A DNA stretch of 31,619 nucleotides from JASFBA01 sp036172265 (GTDB taxonomy: Bacteria > Chloroflexota > Chloroflexia > DTKN01). The stretch spans positions 1 to 31,619 of the forward strand of contig JASFBA010000006.1 of NCBI GenBank assembly GCA_036172265.1, given 5' to 3'. Positions within the stretch are counted from its first letter, which is position 1. The number at the start of each line of letters is the position of its first letter. The notes under the pieces were generated by a model. It did not search any database. It was given only the letters and a program-made list of their open reading frames with translations, and was not told the origin of the DNA. Of this stretch, positions 1 to 7,881 are shown piece after piece. The translations under genes and the position numbers were made by a program.

Positions 1-1
1 G

Positions 2-337
2 GTCAAGCGACGGCTGAGCACCGATCGTCCGTTCGTCTTCCTGAACGCCTGTCGGGTCGGGCAGAGCGGCCTGTCCCTCACCGGCCTGGGCGGCTGGGCA
101 GCCCGGCTGGTGGGCGAGTGTCGGGTCGGCGCGCTGCTCGCACCCCTTTGGTCGGTCAACGACCTGGTGGCCTACGAGTTTGCCCGCACTTTCTACGAGG
201 CCAGCCAAGAAGGCGTGACCCTGGCTGTAGCGCTGCGCCAGGCGCGTAAGCGAATCAAAGAGGCATATCCCAATGACCCGACTTGGCTGGCCTATAGCCT
301 GTACGCCCATCCCAACGCGCGGGTGGTGTGGGGATAA
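2..337 (+). CDS. CHAT-domain protein, C-terminal fragment
   Basis: This is the last ~111 codons of a protein whose start lies before the window. The frame is open from base 2 to the TAA at 335-337. It carries FLNACRVG, the CHAT-family motif holding the catalytic cysteine of the caspase-like His-Cys dyad. The typical C-terminal end follows: a W-S-V-N-D segment, an F..TFYEA helix, an ALRQAR helix, and PTWLAYSLYAHP. CHAT proteins are caspase/separase-fold peptidases, often fused to TPR repeats and used in signalling or defence; the repeat part and the catalytic His would lie upstream and cannot be seen. The GTG at 110 is an internal valine, not a start. The gene converges on the broken repeat gene to its right. 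Family assignment is fairly sure; role is unknown. Confidence 0.8.
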   Translation, partial: VKRRLSTDRPFVFLNACRVGQSGLSLTGLGGWAARLVGECRVGALLAPLWSVNDLVAYEFARTFYEASQEGVTLAVALRQARKRIKEAYPNDPTWLAYSLYAHPNARVVWG

Positions 338-434
338 GACAACTTCTTACCGACCTCTGCATTGGCTGCTAAACATCCTCGGGAAAGAGGAGAGGAGCAG
401 GGGGAGGGCCACTTGCCGCAGATGAGGCCGTCTT

Positions 435-1433
435 CTAGACGGGCATAAGGATGAGCGAATGCCGCCGGGAAAGAGGTCGGGCAAGGCTGCTGAGGACCGA
501 GAAGAGGTCGGCATGCCCAACGATGGGGAGGCTGTCCACCCCTTTCCGTCTGGGTGTCGGTGAACAGAGCGGCCGGCCGTTCGAATCCAGCGCCAGGGAG
601 GTAAAGTAGCCCACGTATCCTTCGCTATCCACCCTCTCGATGTGCCAGGAAACGCCGTCGAAAGAGGCGTACTTCAGGTCGGCGTAGGTCTCGTCGTAGT
701 AACTGATGTGCGGCCGGCCGTTCGAATCCAGGGCTAGGGAGGTTTACTTGCCCACTTCTCCTTCGCTATCCACCCTCTCGATGTGCCAGGAATCGCCGTC
801 AAAATAGGCGTACTTCAGGTCGGCGTAGGTCTCGTCGTAGTAACTTATGTGCGGCCGGCCGGAAGGGTCCAGCGCCAGGGAGGTGTACTCGCCCACGGCT
901 CCTTCGCTATCCACCCTCTCGATGTGCCAGGAAGCGCCGTCAAAATAGGCGTACTTCAGGTCGTAGTTGTGATACCAGTCGTAGTAACTGATGTGCGGCC
1001 GGCCGGTCTAATCCAGCGCCAGGGAGGTGTACTCGCCCACGTATCCTTCGCTATCCACCGTCTCGATGCGCCAGGAAGCGCCGTCAAAATAGGCGTACTT
1101 CAGGTCGGCGTAGGCAGCGTCGTAGTAACTGATGTGCGGCCGGCCCTGTTCATCCAGAGCCAGAGAGCTAAACTGGCCTACGTTGGTCTGGTGGCAACTG
1201 CCTTCTACTCTTTCTATCCGCCAAGCGTGCAGGCTTTCGGGAGAGATGCTTTCCACATTGTTCCTCGGAAACATGGATACGGTTTCCGGCTCCCGCAAGC
1301 GCACCTCCCGGAAACGTGCCATCTCCTCATCCGGCCCCTGGCCCTGTACCGCCGCCGGCCAGGATCCCGCCAGGAGCATCCCGATCAGCAGGATAGCCAC
1401 CCATGCCTGCACCCGATTGCACTTCTCGCTCAT
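435..1433 (-). pseudogene. Secreted 47-residue-repeat (BNR/sialidase-like) protein, broken by two stop codons
   Basis: The start is ATG at 1433, behind a strong AAGGAGG about 5 bases upstream. A signal peptide follows (hydrophobic stretch AWVAILLIGMLLAGSW, then an Ala-rich cleavage region). The mature part is a tandem 47-residue repeat containing SLALDxxGRPHISYYD, DLKYAYFDG and SWxIERVDSEG. The frame is interrupted by TAG at 1008-1010 (where other repeats have LD-xx-GRP) and TAA at 744-746 (where other repeats have TAC or TTC). Both stops and the final stop at 435-437 are in one frame, and the repeat pattern continues in frame through them. The last unit leaves the pattern after GRP near 570 and ends in an unrelated tail. 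The repeats resemble the Asp-box/BNR-like beta-propeller units common in secreted Chloroflexota proteins. Most likely a decayed surface protein; sequencing error in the near-identical repeats is the main alternative. Confidence 0.75.
571..1171 (-). repeat. Tandem 141-bp coding repeats
   Basis: About four full units and a partial unit lie inside the broken secreted-protein gene. The landmark ATGTGCGGCCGGCC occurs at 706, 847, 991 and 1132, giving periods of 141, 144 and 141 bases. The 144-base unit has one extra codon (WYHNYD in place of ETYAD or AAYAD). Units are very similar in DNA as well as protein, which points to recent amplification or gene conversion. Confidence 0.9.
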
Positions 1434-1575
1434 GGTTCTCCTCCTTGCTTCTCTTTGCACTCGTGACTCCTTATTGCCAATAGACCGTACCAGGCCTCGA
1501 TCGCGTTTCTGCTCGTTCACGGCTCTTCCTCCTTGGATGACCTTTTGCATCTAGTATTGCAGGAGCCCCTGCCCC

Positions 1576-1659
1576 CTACGGCTCGGCAGAAGCCTCGCCC
1601 TCCCGTCTCCCCGTCCCCCTGTCCCTACCGACTCGGCAGCCTCGCCCTCCCGTCTCCCC
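1576..1659. repeat. Short direct repeat between genes
   Basis: Two copies of a C-rich segment containing GCCTCGCCCTCCCGTCTCCC, preceded by CTCGGCAG, lie at about 1580-1611 and 1631-1659. They sit between the broken repeat gene and the HAD gene. The 1434-1670 interval otherwise shows no convincing reading frame. The repeat looks like slipped-strand or intergenic G/C-rich repeat material; no function can be assigned. Confidence 0.6.
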
Positions 1660-1670
1660 ATTCCCTTGCC

Positions 1671-2381
1671 CTACATCCCCTCCAACACCCCCTCCAACTC
1701 CCCATACTCCGCAAACACAGCATCGGCCAACCCCCGCCCATCCTCCCGATGGCTCACCCCCAGGAAGAGGATGGCCCGCATCCCGGCGTTCCGGGCACCG
1801 GCCAGATCCGTCTCCGGCAGGTCGCCTATATGGGCGGCCTCCCCCGGACGTACCCCCAGCACCTCCAGGGTGCGCCAGAAGACCTCCGGCCGGGGCTTGG
1901 TCAGGCCAGCCTCGTCGGAGAAGGTGAGGACTTGGAAGTGGGGAAGGAGCCCGTCCCGCCGCAGGAACTCGCGCAGCACGCGCCCCGGCGTCAGCCCGAT
2001 GTCGGAGATGAGGCCCAGGCGGTAGCGCCGGGCCAGGCGGGGGAGGACCTCCTGAACGCCGGGCACCGGCCGGGGTGGAGATTCCAGGAGGGCTTCTTGC
2101 AGAGGACGGTAGAGGCCGCGCCGCACCCCCTCCGGCAGTTCGGCTTCGAGGAAGGAAAGCATCTCCCCCAGCCATTCCTCGATGGAGAAGGGACGGTTTT
2201 CCTGGCGCCAGACCTGCTCAAAGGCCTGCCAGGCGTGCTCGTAGGCGGCTTCCAGTTCTTCCCAACGGCGGGGCCGGCCGGCCTGTCGAAGCGCCCACTC
2301 CAGAAGGCTCAGCCGTTCTTCCCGCCCGAAGGCATTCTCGTAGAGAGTGCCCCAGAAGTCAAAGGTCAGAGCCTGTAACAT
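1671..2381 (-). CDS. HAD-superfamily hydrolase
   Basis: A 236-residue protein of the haloacid dehalogenase superfamily, probably a cytoplasmic phosphatase or dehalogenase-like enzyme. Motif I is FDFWGTLYEN near residue 8 (nucleophile D, with W in place of the usual second-position D side, as in several 2-haloacid dehalogenase/YjjG-like members). Motif II is GLISDIG, motif III the Lys in LTKPRP, and motif IV GDLPETD. A helical cap (about residues 20-90) lies between motifs I and II, as in subfamily I. ATG at 2381 is chosen because it starts right before motif I and has AAGGGA at a suitable distance; the frame is open further upstream but the added residues are not HAD-like. A near-consensus promoter lies just upstream. 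The substrate cannot be told from sequence. Confidence 0.88.
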   Translation of the reverse strand: MLQALTFDFWGTLYENAFGREERLSLLEWALRQAGRPRRWEELEAAYEHAWQAFEQVWRQENRPFSIEEWLGEMLSFLEAELPEGVRRGLYRPLQEALLESPPRPVPGVQEVLPRLARRYRLGLISDIGLTPGRVLREFLRRDGLLPHFQVLTFSDEAGLTKPRPEVFWRTLEVLGVRPGEAAHIGDLPETDLAGARNAGMRAILFLGVSHREDGRGLADAVFAEYGELEGVLEGM

Positions 2382-2400
2382 CGCTATCCCTTGGGATAAA

Positions 2401-2429
2401 ATTATACCTCGGCTCTCCCCAAAAGGCAA
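2401..2429 (-). promoter_or_regulatory. Sigma70-type promoter for the HAD gene
   Basis: On the minus strand TTGCCT (2429-2424) is followed by 17 bases and a perfect TATAAT (2406-2401), about 20 bases before the HAD start codon. The short leader leaves room only for the ribosome binding site. Confidence 0.65.
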
Positions 2430-2448
2430 ATTGGACCAGGGAGTCGTT

Positions 2449-2477
2449 TTGACGCATCCCCGAGGCTATGCTATAAT
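2449..2477 (+). promoter_or_regulatory. Sigma70-type promoter for the GH57 branching enzyme
   Basis: TTGACG (2449-2454), exactly 17 bases, then TATAAT (2472-2477), 50 bases before the branching-enzyme ATG. Together with the minus-strand promoter at 2401-2429 this makes a compact divergent promoter region of under 80 bases. Confidence 0.75.
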
Positions 2478-2527
2478 TTGAATGTTTATGGTGTTGGAAA
2501 CCAAGAAATCACCGAAAGGAAAACGCT

Positions 2528-4252
2528 ATGCCGATAGGATATTTTACCTTTGTCCTACACTCCCATATGCCCTACGTCCGACAGGCCGGCCGCTGGCCCC
2601 ACGGCGAAGAAATGCTGCACGAGGCAGTGGCCGAGACCTACCTCCCCCTCCTGAACGTCCTCTACGACCTCCGCGCCGAGGGCATCCCTTTCCACCTGAC
2701 CATCGGCATTACCCCGATCTTGGCCGAACAACTGGCCGACCCCGATGTGCTGGACCACGTAGAGACCTTCCTTCTCCAGGAACTGGAACAAGCCCAGGAA
2801 GATGTCGCCCGTTTCTCTGCCCAAAAGGGGGATCAGGCCGCCCACTTCCTCTACCTGGCCCGCTTCTATGAGGATTGGTATACCAACATCTTGAAGTCCT
2901 TCCGCGAACGCTTCCGGCGGGACCTGATAGGCGCCTTTCGCCTCCTCCAGGACGAAGGATGGATCGAGATCGTCACTTGCGCCGCCACCCACGCCTACCT
3001 CCCGCTGGTGGAACGCGATTCTACCATTTACGCCCAGTTGAAGGTCGGGGTAATGAGTTATCTGCGCCACTTCGGCCGGCTGCCCCGGGGCATCTGGCTG
3101 CCGGAGTGCGGCTACCGGCCGGCCTATTACAAAACGTACCAGGGCCAGGAGATCCTCAAGCCCGGCCTGGAGGAGTTTCTGGCCGAACTCAATTTGCGCT
3201 ACACTTTCACCGATACCCACGGCATTGAGCGCAGTCGGCTTTCGGGCAAGGTGCTCGGCGACATCATCGGCCCCTACGGCGGCCCCCCGAAGCGCAAACT
3301 GGTGGTGCCGCCGCCCGAGGGCGAAGAGGCCGTCGAACGCACCACCTTCCGCCCCTATTATATCCAGTCCTCCAATGTGGCCGTCTACGGACGCGACGAG
3401 CGCACCGGCAAACAGGTCTGGTCCGCCTCGGAAGGCTATCCGGGGGATTTCCTCTACCGAGAGTTTCACCGCAAGGACGACCGTTCCGGCTTGCAGTACT
3501 GGCGCGTCACCGGGGACCGGGTGGACCTGGGGCAAAAAGACCTCTACGACCCCTACCATGCCTTCCGCCAGGCCCAGAGCCACGCCGCCCACTTCGTCGA
3601 GGTGGTGCGGGAGCACCTGGGCAGTTACTACCGGCGCAGCGGCCGGCCAGGCATCATCGTCGCCGCCTACGACACCGAACTCTTCGGCCATTGGTGGTTC
3701 GAGGGCCCCCTCTGGATGAAGGAGGTCCTCTCCCGCCTCAGCCGCGACCCGGAGGTAGCGCTCACCACGGCCGGTCGGTACCTGGAGGAGCATCCTCCGG
3801 AAGAAGCCATCGTCCTGCCGGAGAGTTCCTGGGGCAAGGGCGGAGACCATTCCACCTGGCTGAACCCGGATACGGAGTGGATGTGGCCGCTCATCCACGA
3901 AGCGGAGCGGCGGATGGAAAGCCTGGTGGCCCGCTTCCCCGATGCCCAGGGAGAGCGCCTGGAGGTGCTCAAACAGACCGCCCGGGAGTTGCTCCTGCTG
4001 GAAAGCAGCGACTGGCCTTTCCTCATAGATACCCGACAGGCACCCGAGTACGCCGCCAACCGCTTCCAAGGCCATTTGGCGCGCTTCAACCGCCTGGCCT
4101 TGCTGGCCGAGAAAGAGGTCCTGGACGAGGAAGACCGGAACTTTTTCCGGGAATGCCTGCGCCTGGATAACCCCTTCCTGAATATGGATTACCGCCTCTT
4201 TGCCGATCGGGAATCGTCGCCCGTCGATCGCCCCGAGGATGGCAACGTATGA
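2528..4252 (+). CDS. 1,4-alpha-glucan branching enzyme, GH57 family
   Basis: A 574-residue cytoplasmic enzyme that makes alpha-1,6 branches in glycogen by transglycosylation. It opens directly with the GH57 fold: FTFVLHSHMPYV (motif 1, residues 7-17). WLPECGY at 190-196 carries the predicted nucleophile E193, and YDTELFGHWW at 381-390 carries the predicted acid/base D382. A C-terminal motif SSWGKGGDHSTWLNP lies at 423-437, followed by the helical domain typical of GH57 branching enzymes. The length is somewhat above the ~520 residues of the Thermus enzyme; extra sequence lies between about 245 and 345. AAGGA lies about 8 bases before the ATG and a consensus promoter is upstream. The flanking genes do not look like a glycogen operon, so it is probably transcribed alone. 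4-alpha-glucanotransferase or amylase activity within GH57 is less likely because LPECGY and ELFGHWW are branching-enzyme signatures. Confidence 0.93.
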   Translation: MPIGYFTFVLHSHMPYVRQAGRWPHGEEMLHEAVAETYLPLLNVLYDLRAEGIPFHLTIGITPILAEQLADPDVLDHVETFLLQELEQAQEDVARFSAQKGDQAAHFLYLARFYEDWYTNILKSFRERFRRDLIGAFRLLQDEGWIEIVTCAATHAYLPLVERDSTIYAQLKVGVMSYLRHFGRLPRGIWLPECGYRPAYYKTYQGQEILKPGLEEFLAELNLRYTFTDTHGIERSRLSGKVLGDIIGPYGGPPKRKLVVPPPEGEEAVERTTFRPYYIQSSNVAVYGRDERTGKQVWSASEGYPGDFLYREFHRKDDRSGLQYWRVTGDRVDLGQKDLYDPYHAFRQAQSHAAHFVEVVREHLGSYYRRSGRPGIIVAAYDTELFGHWWFEGPLWMKEVLSRLSRDPEVALTTAGRYLEEHPPEEAIVLPESSWGKGGDHSTWLNPDTEWMWPLIHEAERRMESLVARFPDAQGERLEVLKQTARELLLLESSDWPFLIDTRQAPEYAANRFQGHLARFNRLALLAEKEVLDEEDRNFFRECLRLDNPFLNMDYRLFADRESSPVDRPEDGNV

Positions 4253-4345
4253 GGGGAACAGGGTATTTTTGACCCTTCGAGTGTTGGTTGTTCCAGGAAG
4301 GCAAACCCAAGTCGTTCGAGAGGGAATCTTCGGTCGAGTTTTATT

Positions 4346-6763
4346 ATGTCATCTATCCCGTTTTCCAACCGTGGAGCCCGCAGAGAACACCGGGTTCTCT
4401 CTCGTTTTCCCTGGGGTATAGGCGGGATACACTCTACCTTTGCGGCAGCAACGTCTAAAAGGACGGCCATCGGAAATTTCCTGCGCCGGGCCTTTTGGGG
4501 CTGGCCGTTCCTGGGGCTTGTTCTTGCCACCCTGTTCGCCGTGACGGCAGCCTACCAGTTCGATACCCCTTACGAGATCAGGGTGGGCGGCTACTATGAT
4601 CGGGTCTACATCCAGGGCTTTCACGAACGGGAAACCCTCATCCCCGGAGGAGAGACGGAATTTCGCTGGAGCAGGGGATGGGCGAGCCTCGCCTTCCCCG
4701 GCGTGGGGGCGCGGGACCGTATCCTAGCCCTTCGGTTGGATGGAACTCGGCCGGCCGGATTTCCTCTGCCAGAAGTACGCCTCTCCGCCTGCGGTCACTT
4801 CCTGGCGCTGGTACAGGCCGGCCCGACCTGGCAGGAGTACCGGCTGTGGCTCCCGGCCTCGGCCTGTGCCGGCGGGACGGTCAGGCTCGAACTGGAGACG
4901 GATACCTTCAGCCCGGCCCGCCAAGGTGCCGGAAACGACCCCCGTGAACTGGGCGTGGCTATAAGTCGAGCCGTACTTCTGCCGGCTCGGAGCCCATTTT
5001 CCCCGGCTTGGCCGGCCTGGGATCAAGGGGGTTGGAGCCTTCTTTTCATCATCTCCCTCTACCTGGGGTTCGTGTGGCTCGGGCTCAAGCCTCCGTGGGC
5101 GGCCCTGCTGGCGGCCCTGCCCCTGGCCCCACTGGCCTGGGGGCTGGCCATCCACCGCCTCTGGACAACGATCTATACCTCCCGTTTGACCACTGTGGCC
5201 CTTCTGGGGCTCTTCCTGCTCCCTCTCGTGGGGATGATCTTCCGTCGCCTCCTGGCCTGGGGCAAAGTATCCATGGGGGAAAGGCCTTTCCGCTTCCTCC
5301 TGGCCGTCTTCTGGGTAGGTTTTCTCCTCAAGGCCGGCGGGCTGTTCTATCCCTTTAGCGTGGCCATTGACCTCCGCTGGCACCTCCAGCGGGCCGCTGA
5401 AATCGTGGACGGCCGGCTGGCCGAACTCTACCGGCCAGGGGCCTTTTCCGAATCGGTCATGCCGGAGGAGTGGGGAACGGAAAAGCCGCTCATCCCTTAC
5501 TCGCCCTTTTACCACCTGACGGCAGCCCTCTTCTTCTTCCTGCCCTGGCGTCCTTACGACACGGCCAATGTCCTGAGCGTCCTCCTGGACCTCAGCCGGC
5601 CCCTTCTCCTGTACTTTCTGGCCCGGCGGCTGGGGCTGGACGAACGGACCGGGGTCTGGGCCGGTCTCCTCTACGCCCTCCTCCCGGCCACCTTTCTGCT
5701 CCACTCCTGGGGCAACATCCCCACCACCACCGGCCTCTGGTGGACTCTGGCGGCCACCTGTTACCTGGTCGGTGCCTGGGAACGGCTGCGCCACATCCGC
5801 ACCTGGGCCGGCCTGGTCTTTTTCCTGCTGGGAGCCCTCCTCTACTATACCGTGGCCGCCACCTTCCTGGTCGTCTTTCTGGGCATCCTCCTGGTCGGGC
5901 TGGCTTTGAATCGCCAGGAACGACATGCCCGGCCGCTGGGTGCGGTGGCCCTGGCCCTGCTGGCGGCGCTTGGATTGGCCACCGCCATCTACTACGGCCA
6001 GTACATCGGCCCGATCGCCGAAAAGACGATCCCGCGTTTCCTCGAATCGCTTCGTCAGGGAGGGGCGGGATTGGGCGTGCGACCGGTTTCCTGGCCGGAG
6101 TACCTGCTTCAGCATTTGCTCCGGCTGAGCGGCCTCTCCTACGGCCTGATCGGACCGCTGGCGCTGGCCCTGGGGAGCACTTTTCTCCGCTGGCCGGAGG
6201 GAGAAACCCGGCCGCTGCGCCGCTGGGTGCTCCTGGCCTGGTTCGGCACGGCTCTGCTCTTTTTCCTTATCGGCTTCCGCGTGGATATGGTGGACAAGGA
6301 GATCTGGTTCGTCCTGCCGGCCGTGGCCCTCTGTGCAGCGATGGCGCTGGAATGGCTCTGGCGACGTGGACGGGCCGGCCGGGTCCTGGTGATCGGGCTG
6401 CTTCTTTTCCTGGCCGCCGCCTCGCTTTACACCTGGGTCTTCCGCCTGAGCACTGTAACCCAGGAGTGGACCGCCCATGATGCCCGCATCGTCGGCGAGG
6501 TTGCAAAGCCCGGCGGGGCTACGGAAACCCCTGAGGCAGGGACAGGTTCAGAACCCTGGCCTCTACCCCTATCTCGGGTTCGCAAAATGCCTCGCCGTAT
6601 GGCCCTCTCCGCGCCCTCGGTCGAGGGCCATGGGCCAGGGCGATCGTGCCGTTCGTGCAGGAGCAGGGCAACTCCGCCTCTACGTTGGGGAAACACGACC
6701 GGACACCGGCAAATGGGTGAGAGTTCAGAACCCGCCCTTGCGTGTCCGCGTCGGAGGTATTGA
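4346..6763 (+). CDS. Polytopic membrane protein, GT-C glycosyltransferase-like, with replaced C-terminus
   Basis: The formal frame is 805 codons. The authentic part seems to start near residue 45, where a membrane span (FWGWPFLGLVLATLFAVTAA) begins. An extracytoplasmic domain of about 150 residues (67-220) is rich in beta-type sequence, and roughly ten further membrane spans follow. A DLRWHL motif (D342) after the second group of spans and a PYSPFYHL segment are reminiscent of GT-C enzymes such as PMT/ArnT-like transferases using lipid-linked sugars; this is similarity by eye only. ATG 4346 has no good ribosome binding site, and a hairpin lies at 4382-4400, so the true start may be a later or non-ATG codon. 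After TAHDARIV (near 6495) the protein stops looking like a GT-C protein: the last ~85 codons translate a palindrome-rich element, giving Pro/Arg-rich nonsense. The gene is therefore probably truncated. Confidence 0.65.
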   Translation: MSSIPFSNRGARREHRVLSRFPWGIGGIHSTFAAATSKRTAIGNFLRRAFWGWPFLGLVLATLFAVTAAYQFDTPYEIRVGGYYDRVYIQGFHERETLIPGGETEFRWSRGWASLAFPGVGARDRILALRLDGTRPAGFPLPEVRLSACGHFLALVQAGPTWQEYRLWLPASACAGGTVRLELETDTFSPARQGAGNDPRELGVAISRAVLLPARSPFSPAWPAWDQGGWSLLFIISLYLGFVWLGLKPPWAALLAALPLAPLAWGLAIHRLWTTIYTSRLTTVALLGLFLLPLVGMIFRRLLAWGKVSMGERPFRFLLAVFWVGFLLKAGGLFYPFSVAIDLRWHLQRAAEIVDGRLAELYRPGAFSESVMPEEWGTEKPLIPYSPFYHLTAALFFFLPWRPYDTANVLSVLLDLSRPLLLYFLARRLGLDERTGVWAGLLYALLPATFLLHSWGNIPTTTGLWWTLAATCYLVGAWERLRHIRTWAGLVFFLLGALLYYTVAATFLVVFLGILLVGLALNRQERHARPLGAVALALLAALGLATAIYYGQYIGPIAEKTIPRFLESLRQGGAGLGVRPVSWPEYLLQHLLRLSGLSYGLIGPLALALGSTFLRWPEGETRPLRRWVLLAWFGTALLFFLIGFRVDMVDKEIWFVLPAVALCAAMALEWLWRRGRAGRVLVIGLLLFLAAASLYTWVFRLSTVTQEWTAHDARIVGEVAKPGGATETPEAGTGSEPWPLPLSRVRKMPRRMALSAPSVEGHGPGRSCRSCRSRATPPLRWGNTTGHRQMGESSEPALACPRRRY
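4382..4400 (+). terminator. Possible terminator hairpin after the branching enzyme
   Basis: AGAGAAC (4382-4388) and GTTCTCT (4394-4400) form a perfect 7-bp stem with a 5-base loop, followed by CTCG and four T's. It lies 130 bases after the branching-enzyme stop and inside the formally open 5' part of the next gene, which suggests the real start of that gene is further down. The T-tract is short, so this is only a candidate. Confidence 0.35.
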
Positions 6764-6776
6764 GCCTCCGGCATAG
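6504..6776. repeat. Palindrome-rich inserted element in the 3' end of the GT-C-like gene
   Basis: From about 6504 the sequence changes character. AGCCC-GGCG-GGGCT (6511-6524) is a small hairpin. ATGGCCCTC (6599-6607) pairs perfectly with GAGGGCCAT (6623-6631). TTCAGAACCC occurs twice (near 6548 and 6724). CTACGGAAACC near 6523 is shared exactly with the repeat cluster at 22498-22630. None of the six frames looks like a conserved protein. I read this as a non-coding mobile or palindromic repeat that replaced the gene's end. The boundaries are estimates. Confidence 0.5.
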
Positions 6777-6789
6777 GTAGTTGGAAACT

Positions 6790-6818
6790 TTGTAAAAACG
6801 GTCCACCTATGGTATGAT
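6790..6818 (+). promoter_or_regulatory. Putative promoter for the D-cysteine desulfhydrase-like gene
   Basis: TTGTAA (6790-6795), 17 bases, then TATGAT (6813-6818), 27 bases before the start codon. Two mismatches in the -35 and one in the -10. Confidence 0.45.
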
Positions 6819-6845
6819 AGTCTCTAGCAATATGGAGGAAACGAT

Positions 6846-7856
6846 ATGCGCGCCCTAGAAGATATCCCCCGCGTCCCGCTCATCCTGGAGCCGACGCCGC
6901 TGCATTTCCTGCCCCGCCTGAGCGCCGAAGTGGGCCTGCAGATCTGGTGCAAACGGGACGACCTGACCCGCCTGGCTCTGGGGGGAAACAAAGTGCGCAA
7001 ACTCGAGTTCCTGCTGCGCGAGGCGCTGGATCAGGAGGCCGACACGGTGATCACCATCGGTGCGGCCCAGTCCAACCACGCCCGGCTGACCGCCGCCGCA
7101 GCCGCCTCCCTGGGGCTGCGGACAGTCCTGGTGCTGGACGGCCCCTTCATCGGCCAGGGGCAGGGCAACCTGCTCCTGGACAACCTCCTGGGAGCCGAGG
7201 TGCGCCTTTTTTCCTGGGAAAAAAGGGAAAACGGGGCGGCCGTTTTGGAGCAGGTAGCCGAGGAGATCCGCGCTTCCGGCCACCGACCCTACGTGATTCC
7301 ACTCGGCGGGAGCAACGCCCTAGGAACGCTGGGATACGTCCTGGCGGCCCGCGAACTGACCCGCCAGGCGAAAGAAAAGGGCCTGTCGCCCCGGGCCGTC
7401 GTCTGCGCCACCAGTTCCTGCGGCACCCAGGCCGGCCTGGTGCTGGGCCGGGCCCTTGACCACCTGCCTTTTGAAGTGGTGGGCATCAGCGTGGGGGAAC
7501 CGGCGGCAAACCTCGCCCGTGTAGTGGCCCGGCTGGCTTCTGAAGCGGCGGAACTCCTGGGAGCCGCGCCTGTCCCCGAGGACGAGGTGACCGTCCTGGA
7601 CGGCTATGCCGGCCCCGGCTACGGCCGGCTGGACCCGGCCACGATCGAGACCATCCGCCGGGTGGCTTCCCTGGAGGGAATCCTTCTGGATCCGGTCTAC
7701 ACAGGCAAGGCCATGACCGGCCTCCTGGACCTGGCCCGCCGGGGACGGTGGAAGGAAAGAGAAACCGTCGTCTTCCTCCATACCGGCGGCATCCCGGCCC
7801 TCTTTGCTTACTGGGAGGTATTGGGTTCGGCGGGTGATCAGCAGGGTAGGTTTTGA
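6846..7856 (+). CDS. D-cysteine desulfhydrase / ACC deaminase family PLP enzyme
   Basis: A 336-residue cytoplasmic PLP enzyme of fold type II. The family signature LALGGNKVRKLEFL is at residues 43-56, with K49 the predicted Schiff-base lysine. QSNHARLTAAAA carries the substrate/PLP-contact Asn-His. IPLGGSNALGTLGYV and CGTQAGLVLG are phosphate and glycine-loop segments, and HTGGIPALFAY is the typical C-terminal motif. Known members convert D-cysteine to pyruvate, H2S and ammonia, or deaminate 1-aminocyclopropane-1-carboxylate. I cannot fully separate these by eye, but many genes of this type outside plant-associated bacteria are D-cysteine desulfhydrases. GGAGGAAAC precedes the ATG closely. 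The next gene starts 25 bases after the stop and is likely co-transcribed. Confidence 0.87.
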   Translation: MRALEDIPRVPLILEPTPLHFLPRLSAEVGLQIWCKRDDLTRLALGGNKVRKLEFLLREALDQEADTVITIGAAQSNHARLTAAAAASLGLRTVLVLDGPFIGQGQGNLLLDNLLGAEVRLFSWEKRENGAAVLEQVAEEIRASGHRPYVIPLGGSNALGTLGYVLAARELTRQAKEKGLSPRAVVCATSSCGTQAGLVLGRALDHLPFEVVGISVGEPAANLARVVARLASEAAELLGAAPVPEDEVTVLDGYAGPGYGRLDPATIETIRRVASLEGILLDPVYTGKAMTGLLDLARRGRWKERETVVFLHTGGIPALFAYWEVLGSAGDQQGRF

Positions 7857-7881
7857 ACTTGCCCGATGAGGAGGAAAACTC

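Noticed and set aside
744..1010. Alternative genetic code or stop-codon readthrough in the repeat gene
   Set aside because: Both TAG and TAA would need recoding, while all other genes in the window end properly at TAA, TAG or TGA. Pseudogene or sequence error is simpler.
783..1554. Plus-strand reading frames of 140-227 codons opposite the repeat gene
   Set aside because: They are mirror images of the 141-bp minus-strand repeats; they lack ribosome sites and protein-like composition, while the minus strand has signal peptide, ribosome site and the HISYYD repeat.
2555..6478. Long minus-strand open frames (506 and 584 codons) across the GH57 and GT-C-like genes
   Set aside because: They arise from GC-rich third positions of the plus-strand genes. 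The products are rich in Gly/Gln/Pro without any family motif, and the plus strand has clear enzymatic motifs.
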